From Candidatus Atribacter alterifermentans (GTDB lineage Bacteria; Atribacterota; Atribacteria; Atribacterales; Atribacteraceae): a stretch of 17,078 nucleotides of DNA. The notes below the pieces were generated by a model. The model was given only the letters and a program-made list of their open reading frames with translations, was not told the DNA's origin and made no database searches. The stretch spans positions 1 to 17,078 of the forward strand of contig JAAYUP010000317.1 in assembly GCA_012517635.1 (NCBI GenBank). The letters are read 5' to 3'. Shown here piece after piece: positions 1 through 7,972 of the stretch (the stretch's first letter is position 1; every line of letters begins with the position of its first letter). The position numbers and the translations under genes were made by a program.

Positions 1-492
1 AACTTCGTTTAAAAGTCGGTAAACATCATCTTTTTTAGGGACTTGGAGATATGATAAGGCATGGCCACCTCGTTGAGAAGGAGCCAGCCAAGGCCCTTCA
101 ATGTGAACGCCGAGTAAAATATCGCCATAATCTCGGTTCTCTCTCGCCGCTCGAATTCTTTTAGCTTGACTTATGATTTGCCCGAAAGGATTAGAAAGAG
201 TTGATCCAACGACACGAGTAACCCCAAATCGTGCATATTCAGATAAACCTCTGACGATATTTTCAGGACTACTTTCCATGAAATCAACATCTTTAATCCC
301 GTGAGTATGCATATCAATAAAACCAGGAGAAATTATCAATCCCTGGACATCAATGGCTTCTTCAGCAACAATCTCCGACCAATCCTCACCAATTGAAGCT
401 ATCTTTCCATTTTTGATGAACACATAACCCTTGGGAAGATCGTGGGTTTCTGCAATGACTCTCCCGTTACAAATCAATATCTCCTCAGCCAT
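1..492 (-). CDS. nagA: N-acetylglucosamine-6-phosphate deacetylase-like amidohydrolase (NagA family), 3' part cut by window edge
   Basis: The first 164 residues are visible and the reading frame runs off the left edge. The family removes the acetyl group from N-acetylglucosamine-6-phosphate in the cytoplasm, using one or two metals. The amidohydrolase metal motif PGFIDMHTHG is at about residues 56-65. The NagA signature GVHIEGPWLAPSQRGGHA is at about 127-144; its Glu corresponds to the metal-binding Glu of NagA, and the usual GAH is GGH here. The ATG at 492 is preceded by GGGAGG at good spacing, 17 bases after the stop of the NagB-like gene, so the two are co-transcribed with the upstream ABC importer. 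A related deacetylase acting on another acylated sugar cannot be excluded. Family assignment is firm; the exact substrate is inferred. Confidence 0.85.
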   Translation of the reverse strand, partial: MAEEILICNGRVIAETHDLPKGYVFIKNGKIASIGEDWSEIVAEEAIDVQGLIISPGFIDMHTHGIKDVDFMESSPENIVRGLSEYARFGVTRVVGSTLSNPFGQIISQAKRIRAARENRDYGDILLGVHIEGPWLAPSQRGGHALSYLQVPKKDDVYRLLNEV

Positions 493-509
493 TAGCGGTA
501 TTCCTCCCG

Positions 510-1472
510 TTAATTGACATCAGGTTCAAGGGGTCCGGCAAGGTGTTTAATGTAAAATAACTTTCCAGGCAGTTGGGGCATAACCGAAGATGGAATCCAC
601 ATATCTGGACCATACTTTAAGGTGACCCAAAAGGTCATTCCTTGATAGATCATATTTCGTACTGGAAGGAATCCATCCACTCCACCAATGGTATAATCGG
701 CTTTCATAAATATTCCTGGTCCAATCGTATTGGCGCGTGCTGGAACCAAGGTTATTCTACTTTTAAAGCTGGTAATGGAATTTTGAATTATAGTTAAGGG
801 ATGAAGCTGAGCAGCAATGCGATGGGTTGGTTGAAGCCATTCATCCATGTTTTTATAATCAGCTGCAAAATGGGGTTCCCAAAATGCGATATGGAATACC
901 CATCCAATCCCATAGATGACTACAAATTTCGCTCCCTTTGAACGCAAATCCATAATCTGAGAATTATAAAGAGGGAGCTCGTCACGAGTGGCAAAATGAC
1001 GTTGGTTTTCCGGGACAGTTAAGTTGCCTAATGGACCATAAAGGGCGTTTTCCATGGCATTCCGGAAGGCTCCAGGGTTGGTGGAAGGCAGAGTATTTCC
1101 TTCTTCATCACACCATTCATCCATATTAAACCCATGGACATGCTTACAATCTACATTCCAGCGTTTTAAAAATTCGACTGTCCATCGATACATTCCCATT
1201 GGACCAACTGATAAAATTACAATAATATCTCGACCTTCGTCTTTTGCTAATTTGATCTGATAAGCAATTTCATGACCCATGAGAGTGTTAAAATCTTCTA
1301 AACTATTGGCTTCGACCGGTCGAAAATCCTTATGCCACCAGCTTTCTCTCTTATTAACATCCTCTGGTGTGTTGCTACAACATTCATCAATCTTCTTGAG
1401 GTCCCATGCAGACGGGAAGAAATTCTCAAACAACGATCCCTGAATGGTATTGAGTAAATTGATTTGTCTCAT
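510..1472 (-). CDS. Divergent glucosamine-6-phosphate deaminase/isomerase (NagB-like) with altered active-site motif
   Basis: A 320-residue protein, longer than E. coli NagB (266). NagB opens and isomerises glucosamine-6-phosphate to fructose-6-phosphate and ammonia. Recognisable parts are the phosphate-loop region LSVGPMGMY (87-95), FNMDEW (115-120, matching the Asp72-Glu73 region of NagB) and GIGWVFHIAFWEP (188-200, matching GVGNDGHIAFNEP). In the last motif His194 and Glu199 match NagB His143 and Glu148, but Asp141 is replaced by Val192 and the neighbouring Gly and Asn by Phe and Trp. There is also an N-terminal extension of about 60 residues relative to NagB. The ATG at 1472 has GGAGG seven bases upstream. 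The gene lies between an RbsC-type permease and a NagA-like gene. It probably acts on an amino sugar or derivative, but standard NagB chemistry is doubtful. Confidence 0.8.
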   Translation of the reverse strand: MRQINLLNTIQGSLFENFFPSAWDLKKIDECCSNTPEDVNKRESWWHKDFRPVEANSLEDFNTLMGHEIAYQIKLAKDEGRDIIVILSVGPMGMYRWTVEFLKRWNVDCKHVHGFNMDEWCDEEGNTLPSTNPGAFRNAMENALYGPLGNLTVPENQRHFATRDELPLYNSQIMDLRSKGAKFVVIYGIGWVFHIAFWEPHFAADYKNMDEWLQPTHRIAAQLHPLTIIQNSITSFKSRITLVPARANTIGPGIFMKADYTIGGVDGFLPVRNMIYQGMTFWVTLKYGPDMWIPSSVMPQLPGKLFYIKHLAGPLEPDVN

Positions 1473-1508
1473 TAACTTGCCTCCGAGTTTTTTTTCATAG
1501 ATTATTCA

Positions 1509-2513
1509 TTATCTCCTTCGACTTGTTACACGACTAATAGTCACTGCAGTAATAATAATAAGACCAATAACGACGTCTCGTAAGTAGGGATTGACATTCA
1601 TAATGACCAAGGCGTTTCCAATTAACCCGATAAGAACGACTCCAAGAAAAATGCTTAAAGCACTGCCCTCTCCACCAGTAATCGCTACTCCTCCAACAAC
1701 CACCGCTGCTAAAGCATCAAGAGTATAGGCATCTCCTGTTGTCGCCAAAGCCGATCCAACTCGTGAGATCAATATCAAAGCAGCGACTGCATTCAAGAGA
1801 CCAACCATAATGTAAGCAGTTAAAGTCATTCGGTCGGTATTGATACCTGATACATAAGCCGCTTTTTTATTTCCCCCAATGGCATAAAGATATCTTCCAT
1901 ATTTCGAATAACTCAATATGACATGACTGATAAGAACTACACCGACAAAGAATAAAATTGCAATCGGGATGTAATTCATTATCCGACCCCGACCAATAGT
2001 TTCGAATTTACCGAATAACATAAATGATGCACCACCGCTTAGCAATAAAGCTAAACCTTTATATATTGAGCTAAATCCAAGTGTGATGATAAAAGAAGCA
2101 GCTCTCGATTTAATCACAGTTATTCCATTAATAAATCCTAATCCGATGCCCACTAAACACGAAACAAGGATCGCTAACGGAATTGATGAGGGATTAAATC
2201 CATTCGGATTGCTTCCTTCCGGTAAACCTCCGACTTTTTGAATTATCATGGCTAAGACCATACCAATGAGTGAAACCTGGGAACCTACCGATATATCGAA
2301 TTCTCCTGATATCAGCAACATTCCAATTCCGCTGGCAATAATACCCAATACTGAAATTTGTTGAAAAATATTTATGAGATTGGTAACCCGGATAAATCTT
2401 GGGTTAATAAGCGTGGCAAACAGTGAGATCACAATAATTAATAAAACAAGAATAAATGATTGGTTAAGGCTTCTGCCAATAATTTTTCTTGAACTTAAAT
2501 TGGTTTTTATCAT
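1509..2513 (-). CDS. Sugar ABC transporter permease, RbsC type
   Basis: A 334-residue, very hydrophobic inner-membrane permease of the ribose/xylose/galactoside class. After a short cytoplasmic N-terminus it shows about eight to ten membrane segments. Family landmarks are ISGEFDISVGSQVSL (68-82), the KSRAASFIITLGFSSIYKG stretch, the cytoplasmic loop YAIGGNKKAAYVSGI (where RbsC proteins have a conserved AxxxGNxxAAxxSGI-like segment), and a C-terminal DALAAVVVGGVAITGGEGS run. The ATG at 2513 lies five bases after the stop of the ATPase gene, with an AAAGGA site inside the end of that gene, so translation is likely coupled. It would form a dimeric channel served by the double ATPase encoded upstream. 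The substrate cannot be read from the permease; the downstream NagB/NagA-like genes hint at an amino sugar. Confidence 0.93.
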   Translation of the reverse strand: MIKTNLSSRKIIGRSLNQSFILVLLIIVISLFATLINPRFIRVTNLINIFQQISVLGIIASGIGMLLISGEFDISVGSQVSLIGMVLAMIIQKVGGLPEGSNPNGFNPSSIPLAILVSCLVGIGLGFINGITVIKSRAASFIITLGFSSIYKGLALLLSGGASFMLFGKFETIGRGRIMNYIPIAILFFVGVVLISHVILSYSKYGRYLYAIGGNKKAAYVSGINTDRMTLTAYIMVGLLNAVAALILISRVGSALATTGDAYTLDALAAVVVGGVAITGGEGSALSIFLGVVLIGLIGNALVIMNVNPYLRDVVIGLIIITAVTISRVTSRRR

Positions 2514-2518
2514 TGTCG

Positions 2519-4027
2519 TTAATCCTTTTCGTTAACGCCCATTGAGTAGCGAAGAATATTTTCTTCAGTAATATCATTTCCTTCAAGCACTGTTATGAGT
2601 CGGCCATTTCTCATAACTCCAATCCGATCACAAACCGCTATTAATTCTGGATTGTCGGAAGATATTAATATGATTATTTTCCCTTGTGCTGCTAAATTAT
2701 CGATTAATTTATATATTTCACTCTTAGCTCCAACATCTATCCCAACCGTTGGTTCGTCAAATAATAATATTTCAGCTCCTGCAAACAACCATTTTGCTAA
2801 AACCACCTTTTGTTGATTTCCACCACTCAGATTCAATACCAATTGAGATATGCTCGGGGTTTTAATATTCAGTTGTTCGGATATTATTTGGGTTTCGTTT
2901 CGTTCAATTGAGAGATTCAGCATTCGATTAGCCTCTTTGGCTAATTTTACCAAACTAATATTTTCAAAAATTGGTCTCATCATAATTAAACCACTATCTT
3001 TGCGATCTTCGGTCAAATATCCTATTCCCTTTTTTATGGCATCATTCGGATTGGTGGGGGTGATTTCCTTTCCTCGAAAAATGAGCTTTCCTGAATCTTT
3101 TTGATCTAACCCAAAGATCATACGTATTAGCTCGGTTCTGCCAGCACCAACTAAACCACCAATACCAAAGATTTCTCCAGCTTTGACCTGAAAAGAAATA
3201 TGTTCTATGACTCCTTCTCGATGATAGTCTATGACTTCAAGTATCCCAGCTTCAGCTGACTGGAATTTTCCTTTCTCCCTCGAATAGAGGTTGGTAGTCG
3301 TTCGACCAATCATCTGACGAACAACGTCATTTAAACTGATTTCTTTTATCGGTTGTGTACTCACTTTTTTGCCATCTTTAAAAACTGTAACCCGATCACT
3401 TATTTCAAAAATTTCATGAATATTATGGGAAATATATATAACGCTTAAACCTTTTTGAGTATATCTACGAATAATATCAAATAGGATCTTTTTCCCTTTT
3501 TCATCAAGAGATGCAGTCGGTTCATCAAGAATAAGAATCCTTGCTTTTCGAGAAAAAGCTTTTGCAATACTAATCAACTTTTTTTCGGCAAATGTGAGTT
3601 GCTTTATTTTTTTCCCAGCCGGTATATCAATTCCTAATTCATGAAGGAGTTCGTTGGCAGCTTGAGTACAATTGGATTCCTTTACCAACCCAATTTTATT
3701 AGAAGGAAGATTAAATAAATAAATGTTATCAGCAATCGATAATTCCTCAACCAACTGGTTTTCTTGGTGGACAGTTTGAATACCCAATTCAATTGATTTG
3801 GAAGGTTCCAAATAAGGATAAACGTTATTATCAATCTTTATCTGTCCTGAATCAGGTCGAATCGATCCTGCAATAATTTCAACAAATGTTGATTTACCAG
3901 CTCCATTTTGACCAACAAGTGCTTGAACCTCACCGTATTGCAGATCAAAATCAACTCCATCCAAAGCCTTCACGCCCGGATAGGTTTTATTGAATCCTAT
4001 TGCTTGAAGGACAGTCAAAGACTCCAT
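2519..4027 (-). CDS. Sugar ABC transporter ATP-binding protein with two ATPase domains, RbsA/MglA type
   Basis: A 502-residue cytoplasmic ATPase with two fused nucleotide-binding domains, the usual size and layout for RbsA/MglA/XylG. Domain 1 has Walker A GQNGAGKST (39-47), Q-loop Gln88, a degenerate signature LTFAEKK (144-150) and Walker B ILILDEPTASLD (164-175). Domain 2 has the atypical Walker A GLVGAGRTE (291-299), the RbsA-class EDRK motif (340-343), a full signature LSGGNQQK (400-407) and Walker B ILLFDEPT (420-427). Degeneracy of the first signature and second Walker A is normal for this family. The ATG at 4027 is preceded by AGGGGG at good spacing. The gene follows the binding-protein gene after a 182-base gap that contains a stem-loop, and leads directly into the permease gene. 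Confidence 0.95.
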   Translation of the reverse strand: MESLTVLQAIGFNKTYPGVKALDGVDFDLQYGEVQALVGQNGAGKSTFVEIIAGSIRPDSGQIKIDNNVYPYLEPSKSIELGIQTVHQENQLVEELSIADNIYLFNLPSNKIGLVKESNCTQAANELLHELGIDIPAGKKIKQLTFAEKKLISIAKAFSRKARILILDEPTASLDEKGKKILFDIIRRYTQKGLSVIYISHNIHEIFEISDRVTVFKDGKKVSTQPIKEISLNDVVRQMIGRTTTNLYSREKGKFQSAEAGILEVIDYHREGVIEHISFQVKAGEIFGIGGLVGAGRTELIRMIFGLDQKDSGKLIFRGKEITPTNPNDAIKKGIGYLTEDRKDSGLIMMRPIFENISLVKLAKEANRMLNLSIERNETQIISEQLNIKTPSISQLVLNLSGGNQQKVVLAKWLFAGAEILLFDEPTVGIDVGAKSEIYKLIDNLAAQGKIIILISSDNPELIAVCDRIGVMRNGRLITVLEGNDITEENILRYSMGVNEKD

Positions 4028-4066
4028 TTGTTACCCCCTATCGAAATCTCATTCATAAAACAATCA

Positions 4067-4097
4067 GGGGACTTTTGGAAAACTCTCAAAAGTCCCC
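4067..4097 (-). promoter_or_regulatory. Intercistronic stem-loop between binding-protein and ATPase genes
   Basis: A perfect 11-bp inverted repeat, ggggacttttg (4067-4077) and caaaagtcccc (4087-4097), with a 9-base loop. It lies in the 182-base gap between the sugar-binding-protein stop and the ATPase start. In the operon direction it is followed by only a broken T stretch, so it is probably a partial terminator or an RNA-stabilising hairpin that raises binding-protein output over the other subunits. It is too far from the ATPase start (about 40 bases) to hide its ribosome site directly. Confidence 0.7.
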
Positions 4098-4209
4098 CCT
4101 TCATTTTACTTCGAATTTCAAAGGTCAAAAATCATTCAAACCAACCAAGAAGCGAGATTCAATCTATTGAACATATGCATAAAAACTAGTAATATTCAAC
4201 TAAAAATTC

Positions 4210-5235
4210 TTATCTCACTCTCAGTTCTGGTTTATATTGACCAGTTTTGATAAATTCATTTACGACTGGCAACCAGCTTTCATCCATATCCCATGGGATG
4301 AGATCAGCTTCCCAGGTTTTCTGGTTCACCCAAATAACAGGCGAATAGGTCTTTTCCTGGTAAGTCTGCCCCTTTAATTTTGCGATTAAATTAGCTGCAC
4401 AAATCATGCCATGTAAACCAGGGGATTGGCTGAGACAAAAATCTATATTTCCCTTTTTGAGGTTTTCTACATCCATCGGACCGCCGTTCACTGAAACCAC
4501 ATAAACCTGATTTCGAGGTACATTCTCTTCCCTTAATGCTTGAATAATACCTTCGGTAATTTCCTGGCAGGAACCGACAGCAACATTGAATTCCAAGCCT
4601 GATTGAATGAGGGTTTTCATTACTGATAAAGATTTGTCGGTGGCATAATCACCGTATTGAACATCGGTTGATAATTTCATATCGTTTAGTTTCGATATTT
4701 CATCCTTAAAACCAGCAATGCCTTGCATTACCGGGGGAGTTCCCGCAAATCCTTGAATATTGATGATAGAGATAGGTCCTTCGATGTCATTTCTTAAGTT
4801 ACGGGCAATATAGCGGTAAATTTCGTTCCAGTTAAAATCGATATCAGCAAAAGGTTTTCCTTTGCCTTCGGCAACTCCACTTTCAGTCACTTGAATTGGG
4901 ATACCAGCTTCATTGGCCAAGCGACAAGAATATTCAGCGCTTTCAGGAGTTGCAGCTGTTATATTAATCCCATCGACACCCATAGTAATTAAATTCTCAA
5001 CAGCTTTGGTTTCTTCATCAGCCTTATAATTGTGATGGAGACGAACCGTTTTTACTCCTTCTTTTTCTGCTACTAACTCAAAACCTTTTACAAATGCTGA
5101 AAACCATCCAATTTCGTACGGAATTACGTAACCTACCGTCAACTGTTTACTCTCTTGCGCCACAGCAACAGCAATTGCTGACAATACCATGGTAAAAACC
5201 ATTAAAACAATAATAAAATTCTTCAATTTTCCCAT
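4210..5235 (-). CDS. Periplasmic sugar-binding protein of a ribose-type ABC importer (RbsB-like, peripla_BP_4 type)
   Basis: A 341-residue secreted binding protein. A signal peptide covers about residues 1-27, with a basic MGKLK start, a hydrophobic core and an AVAVAQ cleavage region. It has no cysteine, so the protein should be free in the periplasm. The mature part starts with the class pattern LTVGYVIPYEIGWFSAFVKGFELVAEKEGV and continues with GVDGINITAATPES, as in ribose- and galactose-binding proteins of two Rossmann-like lobes. The ATG at 5235 has GGAGG upstream. It is the first gene of the left operon and sits behind a strong promoter. The ligand is unknown; the NagB/NagA-like genes further down suggest an amino sugar or its derivative. 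Confidence 0.92.
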   Translation of the reverse strand: MGKLKNFIIVLMVFTMVLSAIAVAVAQESKQLTVGYVIPYEIGWFSAFVKGFELVAEKEGVKTVRLHHNYKADEETKAVENLITMGVDGINITAATPESAEYSCRLANEAGIPIQVTESGVAEGKGKPFADIDFNWNEIYRYIARNLRNDIEGPISIINIQGFAGTPPVMQGIAGFKDEISKLNDMKLSTDVQYGDYATDKSLSVMKTLIQSGLEFNVAVGSCQEITEGIIQALREENVPRNQVYVVSVNGGPMDVENLKKGNIDFCLSQSPGLHGMICAANLIAKLKGQTYQEKTYSPVIWVNQKTWEADLIPWDMDESWLPVVNEFIKTGQYKPELRVR

Positions 5236-5285
5236 CTTTCGACCTCCAGTGATTTGTTTTAAAAATGAAATAAATATTTACAGAA

Positions 5286-5316
5286 ATTATATAATAACTT
5301 CTCAGTCATTTGTCAA
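5286..5316 (-). promoter_or_regulatory. Strong sigma70-type promoter for the sugar-import/NagBA-like operon
   Basis: On the minus strand a consensus -35 TTGACA (5311-5316) is followed after 17 bases by TATATA (5288-5293), which overlaps TATAAT (5286-5291, spacing 19). The transcript would start near 5278-5280, leaving a leader of about 45 bases before the binding-protein ATG at 5235. Confidence 0.72.
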
Positions 5317-5431
5317 ACTCGAATTTATTACACAACAAAAAATTTACTAAGCTCTCTTTATAACTGGTTTATTCAGATTTTTTCTATCTACCTCCCTTTA
5401 TATTTATTATAAAATATTACTGTTCTTATTA

Positions 5432-5447
5432 TTTACTTTTAAGTAAA
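5432..5447. repeat. Short palindrome, possible operator
   Basis: Arms tttactt (5432-5438) and aagtaaa (5441-5447) around a two-base centre. Perfect 7-bp arms look operator-like, but in sequence this AT-rich they may arise by chance. Confidence 0.25.
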
Positions 5448-5544
5448 ATATTTTCAATTCTAACACCCTTAAAGTTATAAATTTATTCCTTAGAGTTCAC
5501 CGATACTTAACTTGTTTCAATTTATAAAGTCAAAGAAAACTCAG

Positions 5545-5616
5545 CTATCAATTTCTTTTTTAGCCTTTAAACTGAGTAGGTAATCAATTTCTTCTCATTT
5601 TAACCTATCAATCTCA
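5545..5616. repeat. Three direct repeats of an ATCAATTTC-type 12-mer
   Basis: Copies at 5545-5556 (ctatcaatttct), 5581-5592 (taatcaatttct) and 5605-5616 (ctatcaatctca). Start-to-start distances are 36 and 24 bases. They lie upstream of the flavoenzyme gene and could be binding sites for a regulator using direct repeats. Function is inferred only from position and repetition. Confidence 0.4.
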
Positions 5617-5685
5617 TTTGTTATACTTGTTAATAGATAATCTTCGAACTGAAAGACTCGAACAATGAGTTTGAAAGGCTAAAAA
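5557..5685 (+). repeat. Long inverted repeat upstream of the flavoenzyme gene
   Basis: The left arm tttttagcctttaaact (5557-5573) is the reverse complement of the right arm agtttgaaaggctaaaaa (5668-5685) apart from one inserted G. The arms are separated by 94 bases that contain part of the direct-repeat set and a TATACT -10-like box at 5622-5627. It could fold in RNA if transcription starts further upstream, or act as two DNA sites. Confidence 0.45.
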
Positions 5686-5700
5686 TGATTATTCTTTTAT
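5671..5700 (+). promoter_or_regulatory. Weak promoter candidate for the flavoenzyme gene
   Basis: TTGAAA (5671-5676), an 18-base spacer, then TTTTAT (5695-5700), about 50 bases before the ATG at 5749. The -35 lies inside the right arm of the long inverted repeat. The -10 matches consensus poorly, so this is only a candidate. Confidence 0.28.
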
Positions 5701-5748
5701 TGAGGTAATAACAAAGAATATTATTTGAACAATAAGGAGGTTCCAAAA

Positions 5749-7869
5749 ATGGAGAAATTTCATCATCTTTTTCAGCCAATCATGATCGGAAAAATTGAAA
5801 TTCCCAATCGAATCTGTCATGTTCCAACTGATATCAGTTCTTCACATATTGATGGATCGGTCACTGAAAGAGATATCCACCATCATATGACTATAGCGAA
5901 AGGCGGAACAGGTTTTATAATAGTTGGAGCGACCTCAGTTGACGGAAAAAATGGCCGGTCTACTGTAACGAACTTAGTTGCTGATGAAGATTACTTTATT
6001 CCCGGATTAGCACGATTGGCTGATTCAATGCATTGTTATGGCGCAAAATGTGCCGTTCAACTTCAGCACCCAGGTAGGCAAGCAGCCCTACCACGAGAAG
6101 GAAAAATTACTTCCAATGATATGGCAGTGAGTCTCCCCTGGTCGCAAAGCCGAACAATTATTTATGCAAATGCCGATGAAAGTAAAAAAACGGTACGGGT
6201 TTTATCCACCGATGAAGTTATTGGATTGATCGATCTTTTTTCCGAAGCAGCCTGGAGGGTAAAACAAGCCGGTTTTGATGCGGTTGAGCTTCACGCTGCC
6301 CACGGATATCTTCTCTCACAATTTATGAGTCCCTATCTCAATAAAAGAACCGATCGATTTGGGGGAAGTTTTGAAAATCGCCTCCGCTTGCCCTTAGCCA
6401 TTGTCGACTCAATTCAAAAGAAATGCGGAAAAGATTTCCCGGTTCTTATTCGCTACTCGGTAGACGAGTGGGTTCCAGGAGGTCGAGACCTTTCTGAATC
6501 AATTGAAGTAGCAAAAGAATTTGAACAAGCCGGAGTAGCAGCTCTTGACTTAAGTCAATGTATTCAGGAAAGGCCAGGAGCTGGTTTTGACCCAATGTAT
6601 TATCCTGAAGGTTGGACAATATATGCTTCAGAAGCAATCAAAAAGCATGTCAAAATCCCAGTCATCAACAGTCATTCTCTCAGGAATCCAGAATACTGCG
6701 AGCAAATATTAGCCGAAGGGAAAACTGACCTGATTGGCCTTTCTCGTCAGTTATTAGCTGATCCCTATTGGCCACTTAAAACAAAATATGGGAAAACCAG
6801 AGCCATTCGTCGGTGTATTTCCTGTTTGACTGGCTGTTGGTCTGATTCAATTTTAGCAAAAAAAGAAGTAACTTGTGCCATCAATCCTTCCTGCAATAAT
6901 CAACATCTTGAAATTAAGAAAAAAACCACTACCCCTGTTCATATTGCCGTGGTTGGTGGAGGACCATCTGGCTTAGAAGCCGCCCGAGTTGCTCATGAAC
7001 GGGGTCATTCAGTTACTATCTTTGAAAAAAGTGGAGAGCTGGGAGGAGCGATTCTTGGATGTTGTATGGTTAATGGGAAAGAAAAGATGAAATGGTATGC
7101 CGATTGGATTCGTCATCAGATTGCTGACCTTAACATTGAAGTTCAACTCAGAACATCACCTACCGTTAAAGAGCTCAGCTCCTTTGATCTGGTCATTAAT
7201 GCCACTGGAGCTCAATCATATGTACCAGAAGTTCATGGCTTAAAAGAAGTCATCATCCCTTTTGAGAAAGTAATGGCTTGTCCGAAAGTGTCTTGTGAAT
7301 TTCATCCTCAAGATCGTAAGCCTCTTCCACTGAAGGGGACTAAGATTATCATATGGGGCGATCACTATGCGGCAGCTGATACTGCAGCTTACTTAGCATC
7401 AATTGGCAAAGAAGTAGCTATAATAACCGATCAGAAAGAATTCGGTTCAAAAATTGAAGTTATTCATAAATATGTTCTTTTCAAGAGATTTCAACAAACT
7501 GATGCCGAAGCTCTCACGTCAAAACCTTATACGTATCCAGTGAAAATATACAACCAATTCACTATTGATGAAATAACTGAGCATGAGCTTATTCTAATGA
7601 ATAAAAATTTCCAAAAAATAATTTTTCCCTATGACCATATCGTCTCTTGTTGGACACGACCCAATATTGAACTCTATGAAAAAATCAAAGCAGCAGCTCT
7701 TCCGGTCGTGAATATCGGTGATTCGGTCGAGCCAAGAAATTTACATGCAGCAGTCAAAGAAGGAACGACTATTGGTCTCAATATCGAAAAAAATATCTTG
7801 CTCAACCCAAACCAAAAACCAGTCAGCGATCTTCCCTTAGATGTTGTGGGACAGTTTTTGAGAGCATAA
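5749..7869 (+). CDS. NADH:flavin oxidoreductase, FadH/trimethylamine dehydrogenase-type (FMN + 4Fe-4S + FAD)
   Basis: A 706-residue, three-part enzyme. An old-yellow-enzyme FMN barrel covers about residues 5-345: IGKIEIPNRI (13-22), QHPGRQA (106-112), ELHAAHGYLLSQF (180-192) and RTDRFGGSFENR (200-211). An iron-sulfur motif C356-x2-C359-x3-C363-x12-C376 follows. The C-terminal FAD/NAD(P) module has GGGPSG (403-408) and a second Rossmann segment, IIWGDHYAAADTAAYLASIGKEV. Size and order match 2,4-dienoyl-CoA reductase (672 aa) and trimethylamine dehydrogenase (729 aa). An upstream in-frame TTG at 5725 was rejected because AAGGAGG (5734-5740) lies 8 bases before the ATG at 5749. It would pass NAD(P)H electrons to an enone, enoyl or similar substrate, or demethylate an amine. 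The neighbouring sugar genes hint at a sugar-derived or aglycone substrate, which is unproven. Confidence 0.88.
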   Translation: MEKFHHLFQPIMIGKIEIPNRICHVPTDISSSHIDGSVTERDIHHHMTIAKGGTGFIIVGATSVDGKNGRSTVTNLVADEDYFIPGLARLADSMHCYGAKCAVQLQHPGRQAALPREGKITSNDMAVSLPWSQSRTIIYANADESKKTVRVLSTDEVIGLIDLFSEAAWRVKQAGFDAVELHAAHGYLLSQFMSPYLNKRTDRFGGSFENRLRLPLAIVDSIQKKCGKDFPVLIRYSVDEWVPGGRDLSESIEVAKEFEQAGVAALDLSQCIQERPGAGFDPMYYPEGWTIYASEAIKKHVKIPVINSHSLRNPEYCEQILAEGKTDLIGLSRQLLADPYWPLKTKYGKTRAIRRCISCLTGCWSDSILAKKEVTCAINPSCNNQHLEIKKKTTTPVHIAVVGGGPSGLEAARVAHERGHSVTIFEKSGELGGAILGCCMVNGKEKMKWYADWIRHQIADLNIEVQLRTSPTVKELSSFDLVINATGAQSYVPEVHGLKEVIIPFEKVMACPKVSCEFHPQDRKPLPLKGTKIIIWGDHYAAADTAAYLASIGKEVAIITDQKEFGSKIEVIHKYVLFKRFQQTDAEALTSKPYTYPVKIYNQFTIDEITEHELILMNKNFQKIIFPYDHIVSCWTRPNIELYEKIKAAALPVVNIGDSVEPRNLHAAVKEGTTIGLNIEKNILLNPNQKPVSDLPLDVVGQFLRA

Positions 7870-7972
7870 AAAATCTCTTTTTAAAAAGCGAATATTGTAT
7901 AGAATAATATTAAAATTTGATTTACCTTTTTAAACAAAATTTCACCTTATAATTCTTCCAAAGGAGAACTTT

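Larger units (their letters stand above)
5236..5748. promoter_or_regulatory. Divergent intergenic control region (513 bp)
   Basis: Very AT-rich spacer between the leftward sugar-import operon and the rightward flavoenzyme gene. It holds a strong leftward promoter (5286-5316), a 7-bp-arm palindrome (5432-5447), three 12-base direct repeats (5545-5616), a long inverted repeat (5557-5573 with 5668-5685) and a weak rightward promoter candidate. No convincing small gene was found in it. Such length between divergent genes suggests more than one regulator site; no regulator gene is in the window. Confidence 0.6.

Noticed and set aside
3908..4189. Plus-strand open frame opposite the ATPase start and the hairpin gap
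   Set aside because: It lies mostly antisense to the well-supported ATPase gene, has no recognisable domain and no good ribosome site.
5725..5748. Upstream TTG start for the flavoenzyme
   Set aside because: The ribosome site AAGGAGG lies inside this stretch and points to the ATG at 5749.
5749..7869. Bile-acid-inducible (baiCD/baiH) reductase reading
   Set aside because: The domain order fits, but no other bai-type gene is present and the family is broad, so a specific steroid role is not supported.
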